Positions 8,536 to 17,760 are shown, numbered from the stretch's first letter. The stretch is DNA of 36,677 nt from Komagataeibacter diospyri (GCF_006538165.1 NZ_BDLU01000025.1:1-36677); one strand, 5' to 3'. A program made the numbers and translations. The notes: generated from the sequence alone by a model not told the origin.

Positions 8536-8879
8536 CGGGAAATGTGATATCTGGTTTAGGTAGATATATTAATAAATATATATGGCCAGGAATGTCATAT
8601 TCGGCCCCCATTCCTACGTCTTTTGTGGTATCCTGCGCCGTCTGGTCAGCAGAAGATGGTTAAGATATCGTATTGTAAATAATCTGCTGGCCGAACGGAG
8701 GCAGAGCGTCCCTGTTCGCGCGAAGGCCCATATGGACATGTTCGCGGGGATTTTTACATGCGTCACTTTTGTTAAAAAACGCCACTATAGTGTTGCCTGA
8801 GTGCGGGACGGGCGTTTTATCTTGCGAAAAGAACCTGAACCAGAGGGAACGATCTTGTGATGGATCGTATGAAAGAAAA
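8536..8879. other. Gap between the island and the CYTH-CHAD gene
   Basis: The first part (to about 8590) is TA-rich, with a tract near 8563-8582. GC then rises toward host levels, so the island's right edge probably lies here. An open frame at 8582-8800 has no motifs. The promoter of the following gene must lie in this gap, but none stands out. Confidence 0.5.
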
Positions 8880-10403
8880 ATGTCTGGAAAGGATATGATC
8901 CCTCCGCGGGAAACCGAACTGAAGCTGCTTTTCACGGATCAGGCCCATGCCCTGCTTGACCGGCATTTTGCTGCAATAAATGGGGAGAAGGGTTGTAAGA
9001 AGCATCTTGTCACAACCTATTATGACAGTCCGGATCTGTTGTTAAGGCAGTCCGGGCTGTCGCTACGTATCAGACGTGCAGGCAGGCAGCGCATCCAGAC
9101 CCTGAAAGCAACTGGAGAAGGAAATCAACTGGCGTTGGATCGCAGGGAGTGGGAATGGGTCATCAAATCAGATCGGCCTGACCTGTCTGTGCTATCAGAG
9201 ACCCCTTTCGGACCGCAGATAACCGCCTTGCAGGAAAAACTGCTACCCGTATGGGTATCGGATGTGCACCGCACTACGCATATATTCCGGCACGAGAGAG
9301 CATTGGTGGAGGCCGCCATTGATGAAGGCTGCGTTCGGGCCGGTAGTGCGCGCGACATGGTGCGGGAACTGGAACTGGAGATCAGGGAGGGGCCGGTAAG
9401 GGTTCTTTACGATCTGGCGCTGGCGTTGCAGGCTGTTGTTCCCCTGCGGCTTGGCGTCCTTACAAAAGCTGAACGCGGCTATCGTCTTCTGACCGGTGCA
9501 CCAGCAGTCTCCGTGCGGAACGGTCGGCCCCTGCTGAGCGGGAAAATAACGCTTGCTGACGGTTTCAGCATCCTGATCCGGTCTGGCCTGAATACGTTGA
9601 TCAATAATCAGCCCGCAGCCGAGGCTGGCGATCCCGAAGGTATACATCAGATGCGGGTAGCCATCCGTCAGTTACGCACCATGCTTCAGATGATCGCGTA
9701 TAAGGATCAGGATCGTTCTGTTCTGAATCTGTTTCAGTCTGAATTGCGGCGCATCGGGCGTGAACTGGGTGAAGCACGTGACTGGGATGTATTGTGTCTG
9801 CAAACACTGCCCGCAGCCTTCGCGACGCATGACGAGGGCGATCTGATCCGCATGCTGACTGATGTGGCCCAGGAAAAAAGAACGGCTGCCCATCAACAGC
9901 TTCGTCGGGAACTGGAAACACCAGCCCTGACAACGCTGATACTTTCCCTTGCCGCCTGGATTGAAGAGACTGCTTTTCCCGGTGGGAAAGACGGTCAGGC
10001 GGTTTCCCTATCCCATATTGTGCCAAAGCGGCTTGATCGCCTGGCGCGCAGGGTAAAGGGCAGGGGAAAGCATATCCGCGGACTTTCACCGCAAGAACGG
10101 CATGCCCTGCGCAAATCGCTTAAGAAACTGCGCTATGGCGTCAATTATTTCTCTGCTCTTTATCCTGCCCATGCCGTGAAAACCTACGTGAAGCGATGTA
10201 AGAAGCTGCTGCGGCATCTGGGGGAGATCAATGACGCGACTGTCGCTGCGACTTTGATCGGCACACTTGGCGAAACGCATCTGGAGATCGCACCGGTTGT
10301 GGGCATATTTGCGCGCTGGAATGATAAACGTCAGCGCCATGCGCTTCGCTCCCTTGCATCTGCATGGAAAGTTTTCCGCGATACCGAGCTTTTCTGGCAC
10401 TGA
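8880..10403 (+). CDS. CYTH-CHAD protein (putative inorganic triphosphatase)
   Basis: 507 residues from the ATG at 8880; the frame is open further upstream (8769), but homology starts only after this ATG, with GAAAG 5 bases before it. The CYTH domain (about 8-195) opens with ETELK, the ExExK metal and triphosphate signature of triphosphate tunnel enzymes, followed by TTYYDSPDLLL and LSLRIRR. The CHAD domain (about 225-505) has the conserved basic helices HQMRVAIRQLRTML and HALRKSLKKLRYGVNYF, thought to bind polyphosphate. The combination matches YgiF-type inorganic triphosphatases, so a role in (poly)phosphate handling in the cytoplasm is likely. It appears to be transcribed alone. Confidence 0.85.
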   Translation: MSGKDMIPPRETELKLLFTDQAHALLDRHFAAINGEKGCKKHLVTTYYDSPDLLLRQSGLSLRIRRAGRQRIQTLKATGEGNQLALDRREWEWVIKSDRPDLSVLSETPFGPQITALQEKLLPVWVSDVHRTTHIFRHERALVEAAIDEGCVRAGSARDMVRELELEIREGPVRVLYDLALALQAVVPLRLGVLTKAERGYRLLTGAPAVSVRNGRPLLSGKITLADGFSILIRSGLNTLINNQPAAEAGDPEGIHQMRVAIRQLRTMLQMIAYKDQDRSVLNLFQSELRRIGRELGEARDWDVLCLQTLPAAFATHDEGDLIRMLTDVAQEKRTAAHQQLRRELETPALTTLILSLAAWIEETAFPGGKDGQAVSLSHIVPKRLDRLARRVKGRGKHIRGLSPQERHALRKSLKKLRYGVNYFSALYPAHAVKTYVKRCKKLLRHLGEINDATVAATLIGTLGETHLEIAPVVGIFARWNDKRQRHALRSLASAWKVFRDTELFWH

Positions 10404-10427
10404 TATCTTTTGTCTGTTTGGGAAACC

Positions 10428-10468
10428 GGGACACCAACAGGGGCTGGCGTATATGACCAGCCGGTCCC
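10428..10468 (+). terminator. Possible terminator after the CYTH-CHAD gene
   Basis: Nested inverted repeat: GGGAC (10428-10432) with GTCCC (10464-10468), enclosing GGCTGG (10442-10447) with CCAGCC (10457-10462). It lies 25 bases past the stop. There is no U-run. Confidence 0.35.
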
Positions 10469-10640
10469 ACTGGCATGCCGTCAATGACGGGCTGGTTGCA
10501 ATCAGGCAGGTTGACGCCACGTTGAAGGACGCGTATGGGCCAATGCCAGACGGGAAAGCATATGCCGTGCGTCCCGCGTAAGCGTTAACGTCAACCAACG
10601 CATTTCTGTTGTTATCTGCCATAATTGGCAGGGACGGCAC

Positions 10641-11852
10641 ATGCAGGATGTTAACGTGCAGAACCCAGATTCATCTACCGGTTTTCCTGACGTGGGGCGT
10701 TCCGGGCTTTATTTCGGTATTGTCCTTATCGGTGCCAATCTTCGTGCGCCCATTACAGGTCTGGGGCCGGTACTACCCGCCATCCAGCATGATCTTGGTT
10801 TCAATGATACGACTGCGGGACTGCTGAATTCCCTGCCGTTGCTGATCTTTGCCCTGCTTTCACCCGTGGCTCCGATCGTGGGACGGCGACACGGTCTTGA
10901 GCGAATTCTTGGCATGGCGTTACTTGGCATCGCGCTTGGCACGGTCATCCGCTCCATAGCGATGCCGGGGGCTTTGTGGTTCGGTACCATAGTCCTCAGT
11001 TCCGGTATCGCTTTTGCTAATGTCCTGCTGCCCGGCCTGGTGAAGCGTGATTTTCCAACGCATGCCGCAGGTCTTGTCGGTCTTTATGCTGCCGCCATGG
11101 CGGGCATGGCCGGTCTTTCGGCCGGGCTGGCCGAACCCGTTGCGCATATGTCTGGTCTGGGCTGGCAGGGTGCGATCGGAATCTGGGCGTTGCCTGCACT
11201 TGTGGCGCTTTTTGTATGGATGCCGCAGTTCCGCGTCCGGCAGCATTACGTGTCTTCAGCCATTACCGGTGGCAGCGCCTTTGTTTCACCGTGGCGTCAT
11301 CCGGTTGGCTGGCAGGTATCTCTTTTCTTCGCTTTTCATTCCCTTGTGTTCTATTCGCTGGTGGACTGGTTTGCATCATATGCGGCCAGTCGGGGAATAT
11401 CCCTGTCTTCCGCCGGTTTCATGCTGCTTGTTTTTCAGGTGGTGGCCGTTGCGACCAACCTGGGCAGCGCCCCTGTCATCCGGCGGTTGAGCGATCAGAA
11501 ATTACTGGGATTCAGTTGCGGGCTCCTGCTGCTGATCGGTACGGGAGGGCTGGCGTTCATGCCCGATCTTTCACTGTTATGGCTCACCTGTGCCGGTTTC
11601 GGGGCGGGTATTGCCATGGTTACAAGCCTCTCCCTGTTTGGCCTTCGTACGCGTGACCATCATCAGGCGGCTGCCTTGTCGGGGATGGCGCAGTTCATCG
11701 GGTATTCGGGCGCAGCGACTGGACCATTGCTGGTCGGTCTGCTTCATGATGCAACAGGTGGCTGGATCGCTCCATTGTGGCTACTGATGGGATCGAGCAT
11801 TCTGGCTGCAGTTTTTGCGACATTGGCCGGACGCAGCCGCACGATTGGATAG
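10641..11852 (+). CDS. MFS transporter of the CynX/NimT family
   Basis: 403 residues with about twelve hydrophobic segments. The family is recognisable from NLRAPITGLGPVLPAIQ in the first helix region and NVLLPGLVKRDFP in the fourth to fifth, both hallmarks of the CynX/NimT (cyanate permease, 2-nitroimidazole exporter) branch. It sits in the inner membrane, and substrates of most members are unknown. No cyanase or nitroreductase gene is nearby, so naming a substrate would be a guess. The ATG at 10641 has a weak upstream GGGACGG. A 237-base gap separates it from the CYTH-CHAD gene, so it is probably its own unit. Confidence 0.82.
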   Translation: MQDVNVQNPDSSTGFPDVGRSGLYFGIVLIGANLRAPITGLGPVLPAIQHDLGFNDTTAGLLNSLPLLIFALLSPVAPIVGRRHGLERILGMALLGIALGTVIRSIAMPGALWFGTIVLSSGIAFANVLLPGLVKRDFPTHAAGLVGLYAAAMAGMAGLSAGLAEPVAHMSGLGWQGAIGIWALPALVALFVWMPQFRVRQHYVSSAITGGSAFVSPWRHPVGWQVSLFFAFHSLVFYSLVDWFASYAASRGISLSSAGFMLLVFQVVAVATNLGSAPVIRRLSDQKLLGFSCGLLLLIGTGGLAFMPDLSLLWLTCAGFGAGIAMVTSLSLFGLRTRDHHQAAALSGMAQFIGYSGAATGPLLVGLLHDATGGWIAPLWLLMGSSILAAVFATLAGRSRTIG

Positions 11853-11884
11853 ATGCCATGCGGTCCGTCCCTTGTTGCGTGATT

Positions 11885-11916
11885 GACCATTCGATTGCGT
11901 GCCTGAACGAATGGTC
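11885..11916 (+). terminator. Stem-loop after the MFS gene
   Basis: GACCATTCG (11885-11893) pairs perfectly with CGAATGGTC (11908-11916) around a 14-base loop, 33 bases past the stop. It lacks a U-run. Confidence 0.4.
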
Positions 11917-12123
11917 GGCAAATGGCAGGGCATCGCCCACGAATGACCGGATCCGGGGGGCGCGGCGCCCATGTGGTGCAATCCCGATGCTTTGACTGTA
12001 TGTCGACTACGGATATCGTGCAGGATATGGCAATTACGGTCATGGGCCCTGCTGTCAGCATGGCGTTACAGATACGCATGGGGTAGACCTGTCATGAAAC
12101 ATGATATGCGGGAGTGAGCCACC

Positions 12124-13134
12124 ATTCGTGCCGTTACGTCCATTGATGTCGCCCGACTGGCCGGCGTATCCCAATCGGCTGTATCGCGTGCGTTTTCTCC
12201 CGATGCCAGCATTTCATCGCGCACCAAGCAGAAAGTACTGGCCGCAGCAGCCAGCCTTGGTTACCGGCCCAACCGTATTCCGGCCATCATGCTATCGGGT
12301 CGGTCATACATGGTGGGCGTGGTGATTGGTGGACTGGAAAACCCGTTCTATGCCACGGCGCTTGAACGCCTGGCGACCGCATTGCGTTCAAGCGGCCTGC
12401 AGGTGCTGCTCATGCATGTGGATGACGCCCTGACCCTTGATAGCGCGCTGGATCAGTTGCTGAGTTACCGGATCGATGCCGTCGTCACATCGCTTGCGAT
12501 CGGGTCTAAAACGGTGGCCCGGGCATTGTCCCAACTTCAGATCCCGGTTGTCTGCTTCAACTCGTCACTGGTGGGGCCGTGGATATCAACGGTCAATTCC
12601 AACAATCACGGGGCAGGGGTCATTGCCGCGCGCCTTATGGCGGCATGGGGTGTGGCGCGCCCGGTCTGGCTGGCAGGTCCTGCCAAGAATGCAGCCTCCC
12701 GCGCACGTGGCGAAGGGTTCTGCCGGGGACTGGGTGAAGCAGGTATTCCCGCGACCGCACTGACCCGATTACAGGGTGATGATACATACGGCAGCGGGTA
12801 CGACGCCATCACCAGCCTGCACAGACAGGGCATCCAGCCGAACGGTATTTTTTCCAGTAACGACATGATGGCCTGTGGCGCGATTGATGCCCTGCGCGAA
12901 CGTATGGGCCTGCGCTGCCCGCACGATGTCATCATTTTGGGATATGATAACATTCCGCAGGCCGCATGGCGTAGCTATGACCTGACATCTTTCGATCAGC
13001 ATACGGAACTGATGGTCACGCGCGCCATGGAACTGCTGGATGAAGCCCTTGTGGCAAAAGGCACGCCCCTTTCACGCACCCATGTTGTTGACGCGCAGTT
13101 GATCGAACGCGGTAGCACAGCCATCACCGATTGA
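12124..13134 (+). CDS. LacI-family transcriptional regulator with abnormal start
   Basis: A full LacI protein, about 336 residues, can be read from 12124. The N-terminal helix-turn-helix is SIDVARLAGVSQSAVSRAF with the hinge helix ending SLGYRPNRI. The periplasmic-binding-protein-like sensor domain follows (MVGVVIGGLENPFY, then ending with DVIILGYDNIPQA and LIERGS). No ATG, GTG or TTG lies in frame before 12289, which is already past the DNA-binding domain. The frame upstream has ATG at 12094 but TGA at 12115-12117. Either translation starts at ATT 12124, nine bases after GGGAG (12110-12114), or the TGA is a nonsense mutation in an older N-terminus starting at 12094. It probably controls the aroE-like and sugar-porter genes that follow. 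Confidence 0.75.
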   Translation: MRAVTSIDVARLAGVSQSAVSRAFSPDASISSRTKQKVLAAAASLGYRPNRIPAIMLSGRSYMVGVVIGGLENPFYATALERLATALRSSGLQVLLMHVDDALTLDSALDQLLSYRIDAVVTSLAIGSKTVARALSQLQIPVVCFNSSLVGPWISTVNSNNHGAGVIAARLMAAWGVARPVWLAGPAKNAASRARGEGFCRGLGEAGIPATALTRLQGDDTYGSGYDAITSLHRQGIQPNGIFSSNDMMACGAIDALRERMGLRCPHDVIILGYDNIPQAAWRSYDLTSFDQHTELMVTRAMELLDEALVAKGTPLSRTHVVDAQLIERGSTAITD

Positions 13135-13174
13135 CTGAATTAGGGCTTGCACCCACGGGGAAAAGCGTCTTGTT

Positions 13175-13190
13175 TTGCATAGCTATGCAA
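13175..13190. promoter_or_regulatory. Operator-like palindrome before the shikimate dehydrogenase
   Basis: TTGCATAGCTATGCAA is a perfect 16-bp palindrome, 29 bases before the ATG at 13220 and 40 bases after the LacI stop. Its size and place suit a LacI-family operator, most simply for the regulator just upstream. Confidence 0.6.
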
Positions 13191-13219
13191 CCCGATCCTT
13201 CATCCGTCAGGAACGCCGT

Positions 13220-14083
13220 ATGAGCAACCAGAATTTCCGCAGCATTCTTACCGGTTCGTTTTCCACGCCCTGCGCCGATAATCCGACCGTTGCCATGATC
13301 GAGGCGGCATACCGCCATGCTGGAATCGATGCGCGCTATATCAATTGTGACGTCAAGGCCGCGCATCTGGCAGCGGCTGTAAAGGGGGCGGTTGCCATGG
13401 AATGGGCAGGTTTCAACTGCTCCCTGCCGCATAAGGTGGCGGTTATCGACCATCTGGATGAACTGGCAGAAGCCGCGCGGATTATTGGCGCGGTGAACTG
13501 TGTCGCCATCCGTGATGGCAGGCTGGTTGGCAACAATACCGATGGCAAGGGTTTTCTTGCCTCCCTCAGGGATGTGGTTGATCCGGCGGGCAAGAAGGTT
13601 TTCATGCTTGGCGCCGGCGGGGCAGCGCGCGCCATTGCTGTGGAACTGGGCCTGGCTGGCGCTGCCTGCATAACGGTGGTCAACCGTGACGCGGCAAAAG
13701 CCGAAACCATTGCGGCCCTGGTGCGCGACAATACCGGAAGTGACGCAACCGGTTGCCCATGGTCGGGAAAGGCCCGCATTCCCGACGGCACGGACATTGT
13801 CATCAACGCTACATCGGTTGGCCTTGGTGATGCTCTGGCCATGCCTGAAATTGACCTCGACACGCTGGTAAAGGGCCAGATCGTGGCAGATGTCATTCCC
13901 AATCCCCCCATGACACGGTTCCTGCGTGAAGCCCGCGAACGCGGCTGCACGCCGCTTGATGGTCTGGGCATGCTGGTCAATCAGGGCGTGATCGGTGTGG
14001 AGCTATGGCTTGGAAAAACGCTTGATGCAGGCGTGATGACGCAGACCCTGCGCGATATTTTTGGCGCGTCCGATGCGGGCTGA
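13220..14083 (+). CDS. aroE: Shikimate dehydrogenase family protein
   Basis: 287 residues from the ATG at 13220, chosen because AGGAA stands 7 bases upstream; the longer frame from 13175 runs through the palindrome. The substrate domain has GFNCSLPHKVAVIDHLD with catalytic Lys72, and NNTDGKGF with Asp108. The NADP domain has the glycine motif GAGGAARA (131-138) and VNRD, and the C-terminal GLGMLVNQG is conserved. Known members reduce 3-dehydroshikimate to shikimate, or oxidise quinate or shikimate. The setting, behind a LacI regulator and before a sugar-porter-family transporter, suggests a catabolic or uptake-linked role rather than housekeeping aromatic synthesis. Substrate is unproven. Confidence 0.85.
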   Translation: MSNQNFRSILTGSFSTPCADNPTVAMIEAAYRHAGIDARYINCDVKAAHLAAAVKGAVAMEWAGFNCSLPHKVAVIDHLDELAEAARIIGAVNCVAIRDGRLVGNNTDGKGFLASLRDVVDPAGKKVFMLGAGGAARAIAVELGLAGAACITVVNRDAAKAETIAALVRDNTGSDATGCPWSGKARIPDGTDIVINATSVGLGDALAMPEIDLDTLVKGQIVADVIPNPPMTRFLREARERGCTPLDGLGMLVNQGVIGVELWLGKTLDAGVMTQTLRDIFGASDAG

Positions 14084-14124
14084 CCAACGGTTCTTCTTGG
14101 CCACAAGGGAAAGGAAATGCCGGG

Positions 14125-15618
14125 ATGCCCACTACACCGAACATTCAGGACCTATCCCGTTACCACACCCATGAACGCGCCCTGTCCGCCCTTGCGGCCA
14201 TGGTGCATCAGGGGGACCAGACCCTTTCCGCACGCCGGTATGTGTCCATTGCCGCCGCGGTTGCCGCGGTGGGTGGCCTGCTGTTCGGGTATGATACCGG
14301 GATCATCGCCTCCGCCCTGATTTTTGTGACACAGACATTTTCACTGTCTACGGCGGGGCAGGAGTGGGTGGCGGCAGCCCTGAACATCGGGGCGATTTTT
14401 GGCGCGCTGCTGAGTGGTCCCGTATCGGACCGGTGGGGACGTCGGCCTGCCATCATGGTGGCTGCCGGCATATTCATCGCGGCATCGCTGGGGTGCGGGC
14501 TTGCCCCCAATGTCGGCACCCTGATTTTTGCGCGTCTATGGCTGGGGGTAGCGATTGGCGCTACTACGCAGATCGTGCCGGTCTATGTGGCCGAACTGGC
14601 CCCGGCATCCCGACGTGGGGGGCTGGTGTCGCTGTTCCAGCTTGTGTTTTCACTGGGCCTGCTTCTGGCGTTTTTCGTGGGATACGAACTGTCCGGCGGT
14701 GCCGGGTCATGGCGCGCGATGTTCATGCTTGGCGCCATTCCGGCCATTCTGCTTGCCCTTGGCATGTTCTTCCTGCCCGAAAGTCCACGCTGGCTGCTGC
14801 ATCATGAACATGAACGCCGTGCCGTCTCGATCCTGTATAGACTACGCGGGCATAAGGATATCGTGCGGCAGGAACTGGATGACGTCCTGACAGTCGATGC
14901 GGGGGAAGCCGCCGGGGCCAGCAGGTTCAGTCTGAAACAGCGCTGGATACGGCCTGCTCTTGTCGCAGCACTTGGGATTGCGGCTTTCTCGCAGCTATCC
15001 GGCCCCAATGTCATTGTCTATTACGCGCCCATCATCCTGTCGCAGGCCGGGCTTGGTCATTCGGCAGCATTGCTGACATCGGTTTCGGTCGGTGTTACGT
15101 CCACAATCACAACGGCAATGGGGATTGCGTTGATAGACCGCATCGGCCGTCGGCGCATGATGCTGTACATGCTGCCGGTGGCGGCCCTGTCCCTGTTTGT
15201 GCTGGGGGCTGTATTCCTCAGTTCCGCACCGCTCGCGGGGGTGCGGCTGATCCTTATGGTCGTGTCCCTTCTGGGCTATATCTTCTTTAATTTCGGCTCT
15301 CTATCCGTGGCCGTGTGGCTGATCGCTGCCGAAGTCTTTCCCCTGTTTGTCCGTAGCAAGGCGATGGGGATGGCAAGTGCGACGGTGTGGGTGTCCGACA
15401 CGATCGTCTCCCTTGTCACGTTATCGCTGGTTGAGGCGCTGGGCACGACAGGTACCTTCTGGCTGTTCGGTTTCATAAACGTGGCAGCCTTTGTGTTTGT
15501 GTGGAAATATGTGCCTGAAACGGCAGGAACCACACTTGAACAGATTGAAAGCGCGCTTCGATCCGGGACGTTCTATACAAATATCGGCAATCAGACCGGC
15601 ACCCGTCAGGAGTCCTGA
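14125..15618 (+). CDS. Sugar porter family MFS transporter
   Basis: 497 residues with about twelve membrane segments in the inner membrane. Sugar-porter signatures are clear: GGLLFGYDTGIIASAL in helix 1, DRWGRRPAIM after helix 2, PVYVAELAPASRRGG in the middle, FLPESPRWLL after helix 6, IDRIGRRRMM after helix 8 and VPETAGTTLEQIE at the C-terminus. These proteins usually cotransport hexoses, pentoses, inositol or quinate with protons. It begins 41 bases after the dehydrogenase, so the two are probably one operon under the LacI regulator. Quinate or shikimate is a reasonable guess for the cargo given the partner enzyme, but sequence alone does not separate it from a sugar. Confidence 0.88.
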   Translation: MPTTPNIQDLSRYHTHERALSALAAMVHQGDQTLSARRYVSIAAAVAAVGGLLFGYDTGIIASALIFVTQTFSLSTAGQEWVAAALNIGAIFGALLSGPVSDRWGRRPAIMVAAGIFIAASLGCGLAPNVGTLIFARLWLGVAIGATTQIVPVYVAELAPASRRGGLVSLFQLVFSLGLLLAFFVGYELSGGAGSWRAMFMLGAIPAILLALGMFFLPESPRWLLHHEHERRAVSILYRLRGHKDIVRQELDDVLTVDAGEAAGASRFSLKQRWIRPALVAALGIAAFSQLSGPNVIVYYAPIILSQAGLGHSAALLTSVSVGVTSTITTAMGIALIDRIGRRRMMLYMLPVAALSLFVLGAVFLSSAPLAGVRLILMVVSLLGYIFFNFGSLSVAVWLIAAEVFPLFVRSKAMGMASATVWVSDTIVSLVTLSLVEALGTTGTFWLFGFINVAAFVFVWKYVPETAGTTLEQIESALRSGTFYTNIGNQTGTRQES

Positions 15619-15644
15619 CGGGAGGCGCAGGGGGTATCCCTGCG
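15602..15644 (+). terminator. Two tandem hairpins at the end of the sugar-porter gene
   Basis: CCCGTCAGG (15602-15610) pairs with CCTGACGGG (15614-15622), spanning the stop codon. Right after, CGCAGGG (15626-15632) pairs with CCCTGCG (15638-15644). There is no U-run. Confidence 0.4.
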
Positions 15645-15887
15645 GCCGAACGTCGTGCGGTTTCCGGGCCTGTGTGGCAGGCTGACCGAAGGATCAGCCA
15701 GACCGGCATGCATTATCTGATGCGCGGATGCAGGTCGATGATCCGGGTGCAATACCTGCCAGGATGCGCGTTCAATGCGGCCTTCCGGCATTTCACGGGA
15801 TATTTGTCACGGCAGTATTGCAGGAACCGGGCGGACGCTGTGGGACAGGCCAACCCTTCATGAACACATCCCGCCTGTGCTGTGGGA

Positions 15888-17180
15888 TCAGGCTGTTTCT
15901 GCGGCAGCTCTGGCGGCGGCCCGGGCCGCGTTCTTTTCTTCCTCGGTCCAGACTTTCCGCTCACGCTTTTTCTGCGGTTTGACCTGCTTGACCGGCCCAC
16001 CGCCCAGTACGGGGGCACGCATGGTCGAATTCCGTGCCGCTTCCGAATGCCATGGGTGGTCGGCCTGCACGGTCAGGGTGCGGCCGATTTCGCGCTCCAC
16101 ATCACGTAGCCAGGCACGCTGTTCGGCATCGCACAGTGTTATGGCGAAACCGGTGCGGCCAGCACGGCCGGTGCGGCCTATGCGGTGAACATAGCTTTCC
16201 GGCAGGCTGGGCAGATCGTGGTTGAAAACATGCGTCACCGTATCGACGTCAATGCCACGTGCTGCGATATCCGTCGCCACCAGAACCTGTGCCGCGCCAG
16301 AGCGGAAGGCATCCAGCGCACGTTCGCGCTGGCCCTGCGACCTGTTGCCGTGCAGGGCTTCCGCCGTGATGCCTGCCGCGGTGATGAAGGCACAGACCTC
16401 GTTGGCAATATTCTTCTGCAGGGTAAAGACCACGGCCTGACCCATCCCTGGCGTCCGTAGCAGTTCCAGCAGGGCTGCCTTCTTGTCGGCTGCATCGACA
16501 AACATGACCGATTGCTCGATCCGGTCAACGGTGGTCGAGGGTGGGGTAATCTCGACCTTTGCCGGATCGCGCAGCAGGCGCTCGGCCAGTGTGGTGATGG
16601 ATTTCGGCATCGTTGCCGAAAACAGCAATGTGTGCCGATCTTCCGGCAGTGCCGCGACAATACGTTCGATCGGCTTGGCAAAACCCATATCGAGCATCTG
16701 GTCGGCTTCGTCCAGCACTAATGCCTCAAGCTGTGACAGATCGCACAGGCCCTGATCGATCAGATCCAGCAACCGTCCTGGCGTGGCCACGATGATGTCC
16801 ACGCCAGCCCGGAGCGCATTAATCTGGTGAAACTGGCTGACACCGCCAAAAATCGTTGTCACGCTGGGCTGCATCTGGCGACCGAAGCTTTCGAAACCAT
16901 CGGCGATCTGCGAAACCAGTTCGCGCGTGGGGGCCAGCACCAGCACGCGGGCGCCCCCTGTGGGGGCCGGGCGCGGTGTTGCGGCAAGACGGTGCAGCAG
17001 GGGCAGTGCAAAAGCGGCGGTCTTGCCCGTGCCGGTCTGGGCCATGCCCAGCAGGTCGCGGCCTTCCAGCAGCAATGGGATCGACCGGGCCTGAATGGGG
17101 GTAGGGTTGGTGTACCCTTCCTCAGCCAATGCATTGAGCAGGAGCGGCGTCAGGGAAAGATCGGCAAAAGTCATGGACAT
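15888..17180 (-). CDS. rhlE: DEAD-box ATP-dependent RNA helicase (RhlE type)
   Basis: 430 residues. Every helicase motif is present in order: Q motif with PTPIQ (Gln30), AQTGTGKT (47-54), APTRELV, TPGRLLDL, DEAD (157-160), SAT (188-190), ARGID and HRIGRTGRAGRTG. The last 45 residues form a basic, alanine-rich tail (KPQKKRERKVW...) typical of RhlE-type proteins and likely to help RNA binding. It should unwind structured RNA in ribosome assembly, RNA turnover or cold adaptation. The start at 17180 is near a second ATG at 17174. It converges with the sugar-porter gene and appears to be its own unit. Confidence 0.93.
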   Translation of the reverse strand: MSMTFADLSLTPLLLNALAEEGYTNPTPIQARSIPLLLEGRDLLGMAQTGTGKTAAFALPLLHRLAATPRPAPTGGARVLVLAPTRELVSQIADGFESFGRQMQPSVTTIFGGVSQFHQINALRAGVDIIVATPGRLLDLIDQGLCDLSQLEALVLDEADQMLDMGFAKPIERIVAALPEDRHTLLFSATMPKSITTLAERLLRDPAKVEITPPSTTVDRIEQSVMFVDAADKKAALLELLRTPGMGQAVVFTLQKNIANEVCAFITAAGITAEALHGNRSQGQRERALDAFRSGAAQVLVATDIAARGIDVDTVTHVFNHDLPSLPESYVHRIGRTGRAGRTGFAITLCDAEQRAWLRDVEREIGRTLTVQADHPWHSEAARNSTMRAPVLGGGPVKQVKPQKKRERKVWTEEEKNAARAAARAAAETA

Positions 17181-17317
17181 GGTAAGGCGGCGCCTCCGGC
17201 GCTAGATCAAAGGCTACGCCGGTTTGGGCTTCGCGGGTCTGGGACGCGGACTTTTACGGGGGATGCTGCACCGCGTCAACGCGGGGACAGGCGGCCTGCG
17301 ATGGTTTTCCCTTTTTT

Positions 17318-17760
17318 TCAAAATCCGTCGATCAGGCGGATTGATTTGCCATCTGCAAAACAGGGGAAACGGAACAGGGCAGCATCCATGACCACTTTCC
17401 GTCCCATCACGATATCTGTTGCCAGTTGTCCCGCATCGGGCCCCATTCCAAAACCGTGTCAGGAAAAGCCGGTCAATAACCGGCATGGCGTCGGATATGA
17501 CATTAATCAGGCCATCCCTGAACGGGGACTGTCCGGCAGATTGAGGGCAGAATTCGCAGCATTCTCACAGAACAGCCGTGCCCAGGTGCCCTGGCCATGA
17601 CAACCTGACTGGTGCAAACATACCCTGATTTGATCATGATATCACAGATATTGCCTGCTGGCCGTTCAATGCCACGTTCCGCGCAATGCTGGACCATGCC
17701 TGCCCTCCTTATTCTAGGCCATCCGTGCATCTTCCACATAAAGGGTTCATGGCGGACATG
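17318..17760 (-). pseudogene. FAD-dependent oxidoreductase (DAO family) C-terminal remnant
   Basis: On the minus strand the last 43 codons before the TGA at 17318-17320 read clearly as the C-terminus of a D-amino-acid-dehydrogenase-like enzyme: GQLATDIVMGRKVVMDAALF, then RFPCFADGKSIRLIDGF. Further upstream, in shifted frames, NVISDAMPVID matches the usual P.SLPVIGP segment, and AERGIERPAGNICDIM plus CTSQVVMA match the ..CDQVVIAAG region. At least two frameshifts break it, and the N-terminal FAD motif was not found. It is dead. It occupies most of the 706-base gap between the helicase and the flavin reductase-like gene; the rest (17181-17317 and 17761-17886) shows nothing clear. Confidence 0.6.
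17322..17342 (-). terminator. Stem-loop at the end of the broken oxidoreductase
   Basis: AATCCG (17322-17327) pairs with CGGATT (17337-17342). On the minus strand the stem is followed by TTTTG. It overlaps the final codons of the remnant, so it may be chance. Confidence 0.3.
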
